Shown: positions 48,219-57,736, counted from the stretch's first letter. The stretch is DNA of 64,000 nt from Ramlibacter lithotrophicus (GCF_012184415.1 NZ_VTOX01000004.1:62001-126000), one strand, 5' to 3'. A program made the numbers and translations. Notes: generated by a model from the sequence alone, not told the origin.

Positions 48219-48764
48219 TCACGCGTAGTCCTCCAGCAGCCCGGCATACCGGCCGCTGGCCACCAGCAGGAGGTCGCAGAATTCGCGGGCGGCGCCGGCC
48301 CCGCCCGCCGCCTGCGTCACGTGGTGCACGGTCGCCTTCACCTCGGCGTGCGCGTTCGGCGGCGCGCAGGAAAATGCGCAGCGCGCGAGGACCGGCAGGT
48401 CCGGCCAGTCGTCGCCGATCGCCGCGGCCTGCGACCAGTCGAGCCCCAGTTCCTGCAGCGTCGCCTCGGCGGCGCCACGCTTGGCCTCGGTTCCGTAGTG
48501 CACGTGCTCGACGCCCAGCGCGGCCAGCCGATGGCGCAGCGGCGCCGAATCGCGGCCGGTGATCACGGCCGGCGTGATGCCGCCGCGCTGCAGCAGCTTC
48601 AGCCCCAGCCCGTCGAGGATATGGAAGCGCTTGAGGGTCTCGCCGGCTTCGGTGAAGTGCACCCCGCCGTCGGTCAGCACGCCGTCGACGTCGAAGAACG
48701 CCACCCGCACGCCCTGCGCGGCGAGCAGCAGCGCCGGCGGAAAGTTCAGGACCGGCGTGCGCAT
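48219..48764 (-). CDS. kdsC: 3-deoxy-D-manno-octulosonate-8-phosphate phosphatase
   Basis: 181 residues, HAD subclass C0. VAFFDVDGVLTDG (two catalytic Asp), VITGRDS and IGDDWPDLPVL. Makes Kdo for LPS core. Shares a base with kdsD (TGATG). Confidence 0.95.
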   Translation of the reverse strand: MRTPVLNFPPALLLAAQGVRVAFFDVDGVLTDGGVHFTEAGETLKRFHILDGLGLKLLQRGGITPAVITGRDSAPLRHRLAALGVEHVHYGTEAKRGAAEATLQELGLDWSQAAAIGDDWPDLPVLARCAFSCAPPNAHAEVKATVHHVTQAAGGAGAAREFCDLLLVASGRYAGLLEDYA

Positions 48765-49789
48765 CAGATCACCTTGGCCCGCATCAGGTCGTTGCTGTTG
48801 ACGGCGCCGCACAGCCGACCCTCGGCGTCGACCACCAGGACGCTGGTGATGCGGTGCTGCTCCATCAGGTCGGCCGCCTCTGCCGCCAGCGCGTCCTGGC
48901 GGATCACGCGCGGGTTCGGGTGCATCACCTCGCGGGCGACGAGGCCGCGCAGGTCCAGTCCCTTCTCGACCAGCCGGCGCAGGTCGCCGTCGGTGAAGAT
49001 GCCCAGCACCCGGCCCGCGCCGTCGACGACGGCGGACGCGCCCAGGCCCTTGCCGCTCATCTCCCGCATCAGGTCGGAAAAACGCGTGTCCGGGCCGACG
49101 TGCGGCACCGCGTTGCCGGTGCGCATGACGTCGCTCACGTGCGTCAGCAGCTTGCGGCCCAGCGCGCCGCCGGGGTGCGAGCGCGCGAAGTCCTCGGCCC
49201 GGAAGCCGCGGGCATCGAGCAGCGCGACGGCCAGCGCGTCGCCCAGCGCGAGCTGCGCCGTGGTGCTGGCGGTCGGCGCCAGGTTCAGCGGGCAGGCCTC
49301 CTTGGCGACGCCGCTGTCGAGGACCACTTCGGCGTGGACGGCCAGGGTCGACTGCAGCCCGCCCGTCATCGCGATGGTGGCGACCCCCAGGCGCTTGAGG
49401 ACCGGCAGGATCGCGGTGATCTCGTCGCTTTCGCCGCCATTGGAGATCGCCAGCACCAGGTCGTCCGGCGTGATCATGCCGAGGTCGCCGTGGCTGGCCT
49501 CGGCCGGATGCACGAAGAGGGCGGGCGTGCCGGTGGAGGCGAGCGTCGCGGCGATCTTGCGGCCCACGTGGCCGCTCTTGCCCATGCCCATCACCACCAC
49601 CCGGCCGCGGATCGAGAGCATGCGCTCGACCGCCTGCGCGAAAGCCGCGCCGGTGCGCGCCTTCAGGCCCAGCACGGCGGCGGCCTCGATGTCGAAGGTC
49701 TCCTGCGCGAGCCGCAGCGCCTGCGCGGCGTCGAACGCGGGTGGGGCGCGGTGCGGCGGCGGCAGGACGTGCTCGGGTGGGGACACCAT
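48764..49789 (-). CDS. kdsD: Arabinose-5-phosphate isomerase
   Basis: 341 residues. SIS domain (about 45-180, VVMGMGKSGHVGRKIAATLAS, catalytic His in HPAEASHGD) followed by two CBS repeats (220-330, GIFTDGDLRRL). Ribulose-5-P to arabinose-5-P, first step to Kdo. First gene of the kdsD-kdsC-lptC-SDR unit; divergent from the CPA2 antiporter. Confidence 0.96.
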   Translation of the reverse strand: MVSPPEHVLPPPHRAPPAFDAAQALRLAQETFDIEAAAVLGLKARTGAAFAQAVERMLSIRGRVVVMGMGKSGHVGRKIAATLASTGTPALFVHPAEASHGDLGMITPDDLVLAISNGGESDEITAILPVLKRLGVATIAMTGGLQSTLAVHAEVVLDSGVAKEACPLNLAPTASTTAQLALGDALAVALLDARGFRAEDFARSHPGGALGRKLLTHVSDVMRTGNAVPHVGPDTRFSDLMREMSGKGLGASAVVDGAGRVLGIFTDGDLRRLVEKGLDLRGLVAREVMHPNPRVIRQDALAAEAADLMEQHRITSVLVVDAEGRLCGAVNSNDLMRAKVI

Positions 49790-49858
49790 GACCGGATTCT
49801 ATCGAGGGGCCTGCCGGCGAGCCGGCCGAGCCGCGACGGATCCGTCACCCGCGCTTGG

Positions 49859-49864
49859 TAGCAT
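49859..49864 (+). promoter_or_regulatory. -10-like hexamer 6 nt before the CPA2 ATG
   Basis: TAGCAT ends 6 nt before ATG 49871, without an SD; leaderless start predicted. Confidence 0.4.
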
Positions 49865-49870
49865 GGGGCC

Positions 49871-51859
49871 ATGTCCGCCCTCGAGCTCACGCTGCTCTAT
49901 CTGCTGGCCGCGGTGCTCGGCGTGGTCGCCTGCCGGATGCTGAAGCTGCCGCCGATGCTCGGCTACCTGGTCGTCGGCGTGCTGATCGGGCCCAACGCGC
50001 TGGCCCTGGCCGAGAACTCGGACATCGTGCGGCACCTGGGCGAGTTCGGCGTCGTCTTCCTGATGTTCGTCATCGGCCTGGAATTCAACCTGCACAAGCT
50101 GCGCGCCATGCGGCGCCACGTGTTCGGACTGGGCCAGGCGCAGGTGCTGCTCACCGTCGTGCTGGGAACCGGCGGGTCGCTGCTGCTCGGGATGGCCGCA
50201 CCCGGCCTGTGGGGCATGGACTGGCGCACGGCCGTGGCGCTCGCCGGCGCGGCGGCGATGAGCAGCACGGCGATCGTGGTGAAGCTGCTGGCCGAGCGGC
50301 TGGAGCTCGAAAGCGAGCACGGCAAGCGCGTCGTCGGCGTGCTGCTGTTCCAGGACCTCGCGGTGGTGCCGCTGCTGGTGCTGATCCCGGCCCTGGGCAG
50401 TCCACCGGAGACGCTGCTGGTCGCCCTGGGCCTGGCGGCGCTCAAGGCCGTGGTCCTGATCGGGCTGCTGCTGGTGGGCGGCCAGCGGCTGATGCGCTGG
50501 TGGCTCACCCTCGTGGCCCGGCGCAAGAGCGAGGAGCTGTTCGTCCTGAACCTGCTGCTCGTCACGCTGGGGCTGGCCTGGCTCACCCAGCTGGCGGGCC
50601 TGTCGCTGGCGCTGGGCGCATTCGTCGCCGGGATGCTGATTTCCGAGACGGAATACAAGCACCAGGTCGAATCCGACATCCGGCCGTTCCACGACGTCCT
50701 GCTGGGCCTGTTCTTCATCACCATCGGGATGATCCTCGACTGGCGCGTCGTCGCCCGGTACTGGGGGCTGGTGCTGGTCCTGGTCACGCTGCCGGTGCTG
50801 TTCAAGCTGCTGCTGGTGACGGCGCTGGCTCGGGTGATGGGCGCGACCGCCGGCGTGTCGCTGCGCACCGGCCTGTACCTGGCGCAGGCCGGCGAGTTCG
50901 GCTTCGTGCTGCTGACGCTGGCGCAGCAGAGCGCGCTGGTGCCGCCGGAACTCTTCAACCCGATCCTGGCCAGCATGGTGCTGTCCATGCTGGCGACGCC
51001 GTTCATCATCATGCACGCCAACGCGATCGTGCTGAAGCTGGTGGCCAGCGACTGGATGCAGCAGTCGCTGCAGATGACGGCCATCGCGCGGCGCTCGATC
51101 AACACCGACAAGCACGTGATCATCTGCGGCTACGGGCGCAGCGGCCAGAACCTGGGGCGGCTGCTGGAGCGCGAAGGCATCCCGCACATCGCGCTCGACC
51201 TCGACCCCGACCGGGTGCGCCAGGCCGCGGCCGCCGGCGACTCGGTGGTCTTCGGCGACGCCGCGCGCCTGCAGGCGCTGGTCGCCGCCGGGCTCTCGCG
51301 GGCCAGCGCGGTGGTCGTCACCTATCTCGACGTCGCCGGCGCGCTGAAGGTGCTCGCCAACGTGCGCACCCACGCGCCGCAGGTGCCGGTCGTCGTGCGG
51401 ACCCAGGACGACATGCGGCTGGACGAACTGCAGACGGCGGGGGCCGTCGAGGTCGTGCCGGAGGCGCTGGAAGGTTCGCTGATGCTGGCCAGCCATACGC
51501 TGGCGCTGGTGGGTGTGCCGCTGCGCCGCGTGATCCGGATCGTGCAGCAGCAGCGCGATGCGCGCTACGGCCTGCTGCGCGGGCATTTCCTGGGCGTGGA
51601 CGAGGCGCCCGAGGACGCGGAGCACGAGCGGCTGACGACGGTGACGCTGCCCCTTGGATCGAACGCGCCGGGGCGCACGCTCAGCCAGCTGGAATTGCAG
51701 GGGGCGGGCGTGCGGGTCGTCAGCCTGCGCCGGGGCAATGGCCGCCGGCTCGACCCCGAGACGGATCCACGGCTGGAAGACGGCGACACGCTGGTGCTGT
51801 CCGGACGGCCCGAGCCGCTGGCTTTGGCGGAGCAGCGCTTGCTGAGCGGCCTGCGCTGA
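49871..51859 (+). CDS. CPA2-family cation:proton antiporter (KefB/YbaL type)
   Basis: 662 residues. About twelve or thirteen helices (1-390) of the Na/H exchanger fold with GLEFNLHKLRAMRR and AAAMSSTAIVVKLL, QAGEFGFVLLTLA; then a RCK/TrkA-N nucleotide-binding domain from HVIICGYGRSGQNLGRLL (about 417) and a TrkA-C domain at the C-terminus (GAGVRVVSLRRGN ... LEDGDTLVLSG). Presence of both suggests gating by nucleotide or ligand. K+ or Na+ efflux inferred from family. Confidence 0.95.
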   Translation: MSALELTLLYLLAAVLGVVACRMLKLPPMLGYLVVGVLIGPNALALAENSDIVRHLGEFGVVFLMFVIGLEFNLHKLRAMRRHVFGLGQAQVLLTVVLGTGGSLLLGMAAPGLWGMDWRTAVALAGAAAMSSTAIVVKLLAERLELESEHGKRVVGVLLFQDLAVVPLLVLIPALGSPPETLLVALGLAALKAVVLIGLLLVGGQRLMRWWLTLVARRKSEELFVLNLLLVTLGLAWLTQLAGLSLALGAFVAGMLISETEYKHQVESDIRPFHDVLLGLFFITIGMILDWRVVARYWGLVLVLVTLPVLFKLLLVTALARVMGATAGVSLRTGLYLAQAGEFGFVLLTLAQQSALVPPELFNPILASMVLSMLATPFIIMHANAIVLKLVASDWMQQSLQMTAIARRSINTDKHVIICGYGRSGQNLGRLLEREGIPHIALDLDPDRVRQAAAAGDSVVFGDAARLQALVAAGLSRASAVVVTYLDVAGALKVLANVRTHAPQVPVVVRTQDDMRLDELQTAGAVEVVPEALEGSLMLASHTLALVGVPLRRVIRIVQQQRDARYGLLRGHFLGVDEAPEDAEHERLTTVTLPLGSNAPGRTLSQLELQGAGVRVVSLRRGNGRRLDPETDPRLEDGDTLVLSGRPEPLALAEQRLLSGLR

Positions 51860-51874
51860 AGCGGGCCGGGCGTT

Positions 51875-52618
51875 TCAGTTCAGGTCGCCGGCCTGCGTCG
51901 AGCTGAGCGTGCGGCCGCGGGTGTCGGTGTCGCGACGCACGACGGTGTCCGGGAAGCCGGACGCGGCGGGCTCGGCGCCCGCCTGCGAGGTGGCGGCCGG
52001 TCGCGCCGGCGCACGCGCGGGCGGCGAGGCGCCACCCAAGCCATTCGCCAGGGCGGCCCGCAGTGCCGCCAGCTCGTCTTCCTCGATCGGATCGAAGCTG
52101 CCGGCCGTGGCGGGCTGCTGCGGCGCCGGGATCGACGGAGGCGAGTCGGACAGCAACTCGGCCGGCTGCGACGGCTGGGCCGCGGCCGCGCCGCGCGCCG
52201 GCTGGCGGCCGGCCGCCGGCCGCGCCGCGGCGCCCACCTGGTCGCTGCGACGCCAGTAGACGCCGCTCACCACCAGGTCGTGGCGGCTCTTGGCGCGCTG
52301 GGTGACCACGGCCTCGATGTCGCACAGCAGTTCGGGGCCGGCGCGTTCGCTGCTGGCCAGGTCCACCATGACCAGGAACTGGCGTCCCGCGGCGTCCAGC
52401 GACAGCACCTTGAACCTGTAGCTGGCCGAGAGCACGCCGGCGCGCGCCATCGACTCGCGCACGACCGAATACAGCAGCTCGCGCCGCGCCATGCGGTCGG
52501 TCTTGCGCGGGGCGCCCGGCGCGGCCGGGGTGCCGCGGGCGGGCTCGGCCGGGACGGCGCCGGTTTCGGCAGGCGCCTTGGTCTGCTTTTCGCGGGAGAG
52601 CCAGTTGAACAAGGACAT
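51875..52618 (-). CDS. Conserved hypothetical protein with proline/alanine-rich tail
   Basis: 247 residues from ATG 52618 (MSLFNWLSREKQ); the open frame continues upstream without a start signal. Residues 40-135 are a compact alpha/beta segment (RRELLYSVVRESMARAGVL, FLVMVDLASS, ELLCDIEAVVTQRAKSRHDLVVSGVYWRR); the rest is low-complexity Ala/Pro. Not recognised; no signal peptide or helix. A TACACT -10 lies 56 nt before the gene. Confidence 0.72.
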   Translation of the reverse strand: MSLFNWLSREKQTKAPAETGAVPAEPARGTPAAPGAPRKTDRMARRELLYSVVRESMARAGVLSASYRFKVLSLDAAGRQFLVMVDLASSERAGPELLCDIEAVVTQRAKSRHDLVVSGVYWRRSDQVGAAARPAAGRQPARGAAAAQPSQPAELLSDSPPSIPAPQQPATAGSFDPIEEDELAALRAALANGLGGASPPARAPARPAATSQAGAEPAASGFPDTVVRRDTDTRGRTLSSTQAGDLN

Positions 52619-52673
52619 TGCGACGGGCCTTCTTGAAGCGCAGCCCGCCGCCGGATGGCCGCGCTGCCGAGTG

Positions 52674-52679
52674 AGTGTA
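52674..52679 (-). promoter_or_regulatory. -10-like element of the hypothetical gene at 52618
   Basis: TACACT on the minus strand, spaced for a leader of about 50 nt. Confidence 0.35.
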
Positions 52680-52705
52680 AATCGGCTGCGTCGTGCCCGC
52701 CACCG

Positions 52706-52729
52706 GCGAGGGCGCTCCGGCGCCCTCGC
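52706..52729. terminator. Hairpin downstream of livF
   Basis: GCGAGGGCGC TCCG GCGCCCTCGC, ten perfect pairs, 112 nt beyond the livF stop; no T-run. Probably ends or protects the liv transcript. Confidence 0.45.
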
Positions 52730-52840
52730 ACCACAGTCCGATGCGGACTTCGTGGCATGGTTCACGGCTGCCTGCCGGACGGCGCCCACCCCCGCCCGGC
52801 GGGTTGAACCCAAAAGCGCTACCTCGGGCCCGCGCCGCGC

Positions 52841-53611
52841 TCAGGCCACCGCGGTCGGGCCTTTCGCCTTGCGGCCCATGCCGAGGTAGGTGTCGATGAT
52901 GCGGCGGTCGTGCAGCAGGTCCTGGGCGGTGCCTTGCAGCACGACGGCGCCCATCTCCAGCACGTACGCCCGGTCGGCGACCTGCAGCGCGGCCCGCGCG
53001 TTCTGCTCCACCAGCAGCACCGACACCCCCAGGTCGCGCAGCGAGGCCACCATCTGCAGCACCTCGCGCACGATCAGCGGCGCCAGGCCCAGCGAAGGCT
53101 CGTCCAGCATCAGCAGCCGCGGCCGCGCCATCAGCGCGCGGCCGATCGCCAGCATCTGCCGCTCCCCACCCGACAGGGTCGAAGCCAGTTGCTGGCGCCG
53201 CTCCTCCAGCCGCGGGAACAGCGCGAACACTTCCTGCAGGCGCTGCAGGTGGTCGCGCTCGCCCTTGCGCCAGCGCCAGAAGCCGCCGAGCACCAGGTTG
53301 TCCTCGACCACCATGTCGCCGAAGAGTTCGCGCCGCTCGGGCACCAGCGACACGCCGCGCGCCACCATCAGCTCGACGCTGGGGCGCGGAATGATGACGC
53401 CGTCCACGGCCAGCGCGCCGCTGGACGGCAGCAGGCCCATGGCCGCGCACAGCAGGCTGGACTTGCCGGCGCCGTTGGGACCGATCACCGTGACGATCTC
53501 GCCTTCGTGCACCGCGAGTTCGACGCCGTGCACGGCCTGCACCGCGCCGTACGAAACGCCGAAATCGCGCAGGTGCAGCAGTGCGCCTTCGGGCGGCCGC
53601 GCGGCACTCAT
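52841..53611 (-). CDS. livF: Branched-chain amino-acid-type ABC transporter ATPase (LivF)
   Basis: 256 residues. Walker A GPNGAGKSS, signature LSGGERQ, Walker B LLMLDEPS and the H-loop region (VLLVEQNARAAL) with LivF-type wording. ATG 53611 overlaps the LivM-LivG stop (ATGA). Last gene of the liv unit. Confidence 0.95.
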   Translation of the reverse strand: MSAARPPEGALLHLRDFGVSYGAVQAVHGVELAVHEGEIVTVIGPNGAGKSSLLCAAMGLLPSSGALAVDGVIIPRPSVELMVARGVSLVPERRELFGDMVVEDNLVLGGFWRWRKGERDHLQRLQEVFALFPRLEERRQQLASTLSGGERQMLAIGRALMARPRLLMLDEPSLGLAPLIVREVLQMVASLRDLGVSVLLVEQNARAALQVADRAYVLEMGAVVLQGTAQDLLHDRRIIDTYLGMGRKAKGPTAVA

Positions 53612-55452
53612 GCCGCCGCCTCCAGCCGTTCCTCGACCTCGGCGGCCTCGTCGCCGACGCCGAGGTAGGCCTCCAGCACCCGCGGGTCCGCCTGCACCTG
53701 CGCGGGCGTGCCGCGCGCGATCACGGTGCCGAACTCCATCACCGTCACGCGGTCGGCCAGGTTCATGACGAACTCCATGTCGTGTTCCACCACCAGGATC
53801 CCCAGGCCTTCGGCCCGCAGTTGCGAGAGCAGCTGGGCCAGCGCCAGCTTCTCGAGGTGCCGCAGGCCCGCCGCCGGCTCGTCCAGCAGCAGCAGGGCCG
53901 GCTGGCCGGCCAGCGCGCGGGCGATCTCGATCACGCGCTGCTGCCCCAGCGCCAGCGAACCGGCTGCCTCGGCGGCATGCCCCTCGAGCTGGCAGCGTTC
54001 GAGCTGGCGCCGGGCATGGGCCAGCAGCGTCGCCTCCTCGGCGCGGTCCAGCCGCAGCATGGCGGCGATCCAGCCGCGCTGGCCGCGCCGGTGCGCGCCC
54101 AGCGCCACGTTGTCGAGGACGCTGCGGTGCGCCATCAGCCGCACGTGCTGGAAAGTGCGCCCCAGGCCGAGCGCCGCGAAGTGGCGCGACGGCCGGTTCT
54201 TCATGTCCTGCCCCATCACCCGCACGCCGCCGGACGTGAGGTCGATCACGCCGGACACCATGTTGAAGAAGGTGGACTTGCCGGCGCCGTTGGGGCCGAT
54301 CAGCGCGTGCACCTCGCCCGCCCGGACGTCCAGCGTCACCTCGTTCACGGCCTTGAGGCCGCCGAAGTGCTTGCTGGCCGCCGTCGCCTCGAGCAGCACC
54401 TGGCCCCTGGGCGGCAGCGTCCGCGGCGGCAGGGGCTCGGCGGCGGCACGCACCGAAGCCGCCGTCGGGCGCAGGAAGCGGCGGCTGGCCCTGGCGAGCG
54501 TCGGCCACATGCCGTCGGCAAAGCGGTGCAGCACCACCAGCATCAGCAGGCCGAACACGATCACCTCGAAATTGCCGCTGCTGCCCAGGAGCTTGGGCAG
54601 CACGTCCTGCAATTGCGATTTCAGCAGCGTGATCAGCGCCGCGCCGAGGACGGCGCCCCACAGGTGTCCGGCGCCGCCGACCACCGCCATGAACAGGTAC
54701 TCGATGCCGATGTTGAGGTTGAACGGCGTCGGGTTCACGAAACGCTGCAGGTGCGCGTAGAACCAGCCGGACAGGCCCGCCATCAGGGCGGCGAGCACGA
54801 ACACCTTGACGCGGTATGCGGCGGTGTCCACCCCCATCGATTCGGCCATCAGGCGGCCGCCCTTGAGCGCGCGGATGGCGCGGCCCTCGCGCGAGTCGAG
54901 CAGGTTGTGCAGCGCCCACAGCATCAGCAGCAGCGTGGCCCAGATCACGACGCCCATGACGCGGGAGTCCGCGAGCGACATGCCGCCAACGGTGATCGGC
55001 GGCAGCCCGCCGGTGCCGGTGTGCCCGCCCAGGAACTCCAGGTTGCCGAACAGGAAGTAGATGCCCAGGCCCCACGCGATGGTGGCGAGCGGCAGGTAAT
55101 GGCCCGACAGCTTCAGCGTCACGGCGCCCAGGATCCAGGCGACCGCGGCGGCCAGCAGCATGCCGAGCACGAGTCCCAGCCACGGCCCCCAGGCCGGGCT
55201 GACCGGTCCGCCCAGCGCCGCCGCCAGCGCCGGTGAAGTGGTGACCCAGGCCGTGGCATAGGCGCCGATGCCGACGAACGCCGCCTGGCCGAAGGAGGTC
55301 ATGCCGCCGACGCCGGTGAGCATCACCAGGCCGGCCGCGACCATCGCGTACAGGCCGATGTAGCAGAGCAGGGTGATGGTGAATTCCGGCAGCCAGCCCC
55401 AGGCCAGGGCCAGCGCCGCGACGGCGAGCAGGGTGAGGTGGCGCGGCGTCAT
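53608..55452 (-). CDS. Fused permease/ATPase (LivM-LivG) of a branched-chain amino-acid-type ABC transporter
   Basis: 614 residues from ATG 55452. Residues 1-335 are a LivM permease (about nine helices; GVGGMTSFGQAAFVGIGAY, IRALKGGRLMAESMGV EAA loop, GGAGHLWGAVLGA). After a linker, residues 370-605 are LivG (Walker A GPNGAGKST, LALGQQR signature, LLLLDEPAAGL). Normally two genes. One continuous frame with no stop or frameshift sign. Overlaps livH and livF by ATGA at both ends. Confidence 0.93.
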   Translation of the reverse strand: MTPRHLTLLAVAALALAWGWLPEFTITLLCYIGLYAMVAAGLVMLTGVGGMTSFGQAAFVGIGAYATAWVTTSPALAAALGGPVSPAWGPWLGLVLGMLLAAAVAWILGAVTLKLSGHYLPLATIAWGLGIYFLFGNLEFLGGHTGTGGLPPITVGGMSLADSRVMGVVIWATLLLMLWALHNLLDSREGRAIRALKGGRLMAESMGVDTAAYRVKVFVLAALMAGLSGWFYAHLQRFVNPTPFNLNIGIEYLFMAVVGGAGHLWGAVLGAALITLLKSQLQDVLPKLLGSSGNFEVIVFGLLMLVVLHRFADGMWPTLARASRRFLRPTAASVRAAAEPLPPRTLPPRGQVLLEATAASKHFGGLKAVNEVTLDVRAGEVHALIGPNGAGKSTFFNMVSGVIDLTSGGVRVMGQDMKNRPSRHFAALGLGRTFQHVRLMAHRSVLDNVALGAHRRGQRGWIAAMLRLDRAEEATLLAHARRQLERCQLEGHAAEAAGSLALGQQRVIEIARALAGQPALLLLDEPAAGLRHLEKLALAQLLSQLRAEGLGILVVEHDMEFVMNLADRVTVMEFGTVIARGTPAQVQADPRVLEAYLGVGDEAAEVEERLEAAA

Positions 55453-56477
55453 TCTTCGTCTTCTTCCACGTGCACGCTTTGCATCGAGCGCCACCACAGC
55501 ACCGGGATGATCAGCGTGAAGACCAGCACCTCCTTGAAGGCGCTGGCCCAGAAGGAGGAGAAGGATTCCAGCTGCCCCACCAGCAGCGCGCCGGCCAGCG
55601 CCATCGGGTAGCTCGCGAGCCCGCCGACGATCGCCGCGACGAAGCCCTTGAGCCCGATCAGGAAGCCGGTGTCGTAATAGACCGTCGTCAGCGGCCCGAT
55701 CAGCAGTCCCGACACGGCGCCGATGACGCCGGCCAGGGCGAAGCTCAGGTCACCCGAGAGGTCCGTGGGAATCCCCATCAGCCGCGCGCCGACCCGGTTC
55801 ATCGCCGTCGCGCGCAGCGCCTTGCCGATCATGGTGCCGCCGAAGAAGCGGAACATGGCGAACACCAGCGCCACGGTGACGCCCACCACCACCAGCGACT
55901 GGCCGGTGACCTGGATGCCGCCGAGGTCGAACCGCAGGTCCGAGAACGCCGGGGTGCGCGAGCCTTCGGCGCCGAAGAACAGCAGCCCGAGGCCGACCAT
56001 GACGCCGTGCAGCGCCACCGACACGATCAGCAGCATCAGCACGCTGGCGCTGGCGATCGGCCGGTAGGCCAGGCGATAGAGCAGGGGGCCGAGCGGGGCG
56101 ACCACGAGCAGCGTCGTCAGCGCCTGCAGCGCGACCGAGGCCGGGCGCAGCACGACCATCGACGCGGCCATCACCGGCAGCAGCACCGTCCACACCAGCG
56201 TGGAACGCCAGTCGACCGGCGCGCCGCGCCGCTGCCGCCAGGTTTCGACCAGCAGCGTGACCGCCGCCAGCCCGATCAGCAGCCAGAGCACCGCCGGGGC
56301 GCGGCCGGCGTTGAGCGCCGCCATCGACAGGGCCGCGAACGCGACCAGTTCGCCCTGCGGAATGAAGATGATGCGGGTGACCGAAAACACCAGCACCAGG
56401 GCCAGAGCCAGCAGCCCGTAAACCGCGCCATTGACAATGCCGTCCTGCCCCAGCAGCAGGGCGATCTGAACATCCAT
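55449..56477 (-). CDS. livH: Branched-chain amino-acid-type ABC transporter permease (LivH)
   Basis: 342 residues from ATG 56477 (MDVQIALLLGQDG); a GTG two codons upstream is also open. Eight or more helices with the LivH-type NGAVYGLLALALVLVFSVTRIIFIPQGE and ALRATAMNRVGARLMGI loops, GLASYPMALAGALLVG. Pairs with LivM to make the pore. Confidence 0.94.
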   Translation of the reverse strand: MDVQIALLLGQDGIVNGAVYGLLALALVLVFSVTRIIFIPQGELVAFAALSMAALNAGRAPAVLWLLIGLAAVTLLVETWRQRRGAPVDWRSTLVWTVLLPVMAASMVVLRPASVALQALTTLLVVAPLGPLLYRLAYRPIASASVLMLLIVSVALHGVMVGLGLLFFGAEGSRTPAFSDLRFDLGGIQVTGQSLVVVGVTVALVFAMFRFFGGTMIGKALRATAMNRVGARLMGIPTDLSGDLSFALAGVIGAVSGLLIGPLTTVYYDTGFLIGLKGFVAAIVGGLASYPMALAGALLVGQLESFSSFWASAFKEVLVFTLIIPVLWWRSMQSVHVEEDEE

Positions 56478-56522
56478 GATCACTACCGGTTGCGGAGCCG
56501 CCAGCGGCCCCCGGATGAAAGG

Positions 56523-56544
56523 CGGGCCTCCCCGCGGAGGCCCG
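56523..56544. promoter_or_regulatory. Intercistronic hairpin between livK and livH
   Basis: CGGGCCTCC CCGC GGAGGCCCG, nine perfect pairs in the 113-nt gap. Such stems commonly stabilise the abundant binding-protein mRNA or partly stop transcription before the permease genes. A short T stretch (CTTT) follows on the minus strand. Confidence 0.5.
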
Positions 56545-56590
56545 ATGCGCGGGGCGGGCGCCGCCGGCGGCCGCCCTCACGCGGCGATGC

Positions 56591-57736
56591 TCAGGGCGTG
56601 TACTTCCAGGTGCCGTTCTCGATGCGGACCATGACGCGGGCGTTGTGGTCCAGGCCGAGGTGGTCGGTCTTGGACATCGAGAAGATGCCGTGCGCGCCGG
56701 CCATGCCCTTGACGTTCTCCAGCGCGTCGCGCAGCGCCGAGCGGAACTCGGGCGTGCCGGGCTTGGCCTTCTTGAGCGCCTCCGGAACGGCGGCGGCCAT
56801 CAGCATGCCGGCGTCCCAGGCGTGCGCGCCGAACGTCGACACGGTGCCTTTGCCGTGGGCGGCCTCGTAGGCGGCGATGTAGGCCAGGGCCGGCTTCTTC
56901 ACCGGATGGCTGTCGGCCAGCTGGTCGGCGACCAGCACCGGGCCGGCCGGCAGCAGCGTGCCTTCCACGTCCTTGCCGCCGACGCGCAGGAAGTCGGCAT
57001 TGGCGACGCCGTGCGTCTGGTAGATCTTGCCGGCATAGCCGCGTTCCTTCAGCGTCTTCTGCGGCAGGGCGGCGGGCGTGCCGGAGCCGGCGATCAGCAC
57101 GGCGTCGGGCTTGGCCGCCATGATCTTGAGCACCTGGCCGGTGACCGAGGTGTCGGTGCGGGCATAGCGCTCGTTCGCAGAGATCTGCAGGCCCTTGGCG
57201 GCGGCCGCCTTGCTGAACTCCTGGTACCAGCCTTCGCCGTAGGCATCGGAGAAGCCGACGAAGCCGACGCTCTTGATGCCGCTCTTGGCCATGTGCTCGA
57301 CGATCGCCTGCGACATCATGATGTCGTTCTGCGGGGTCTTGAAGACCCAGGCCTTCTTCGCGTCGACCGGCTCGACGATCTTGGCCGAGGCCGCCATCGA
57401 GATCATCGGCACCTTGGCTTCCGAAACCACGTCGATCATCGCCAGCGAATTGGGAGTGACCGTCGAGCCGAGGATCACGTCGACCTTGTTTTCCGTGATG
57501 AGCTTGCGGGTGTTGGTGACCGCCGCCGTGGTGTCCGACGCGTCGTCGAGGACGATGTAGTTGATCTTCTCGCCGGCGATCGTCTTGGGCATCAGCGCGA
57601 TCGTGTTCTTCTCGGGAATTCCCAGCGACGCCGCGGGCCCGGTGGCCGAGACGGTGACGCCTACGGTGATGTCCGCCAGGGCCAGCGTGCTGGAGAGCAG
57701 CGCGGCCGCGAGAGCGACGGGTTTGAGGAATTTCAT
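56591..57736 (-). CDS. livK: Periplasmic substrate-binding protein (LivK family)
   Basis: 381 residues. Signal peptide (MKFLKPVALAAALLSSTLALA) then type I periplasmic-binding fold starting DITVGVTVSATGPAASLG. SD AGGAG precedes the ATG. Ligand could be branched-chain or aromatic amino acids, or aromatic acids; the binding residues are not diagnostic to me. Promoter region carries a FNR-like box and a palindrome. Confidence 0.95.
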   Translation of the reverse strand: MKFLKPVALAAALLSSTLALADITVGVTVSATGPAASLGIPEKNTIALMPKTIAGEKINYIVLDDASDTTAAVTNTRKLITENKVDVILGSTVTPNSLAMIDVVSEAKVPMISMAASAKIVEPVDAKKAWVFKTPQNDIMMSQAIVEHMAKSGIKSVGFVGFSDAYGEGWYQEFSKAAAAKGLQISANERYARTDTSVTGQVLKIMAAKPDAVLIAGSGTPAALPQKTLKERGYAGKIYQTHGVANADFLRVGGKDVEGTLLPAGPVLVADQLADSHPVKKPALAYIAAYEAAHGKGTVSTFGAHAWDAGMLMAAAVPEALKKAKPGTPEFRSALRDALENVKGMAGAHGIFSMSKTDHLGLDHNARVMVRIENGTWKYTP

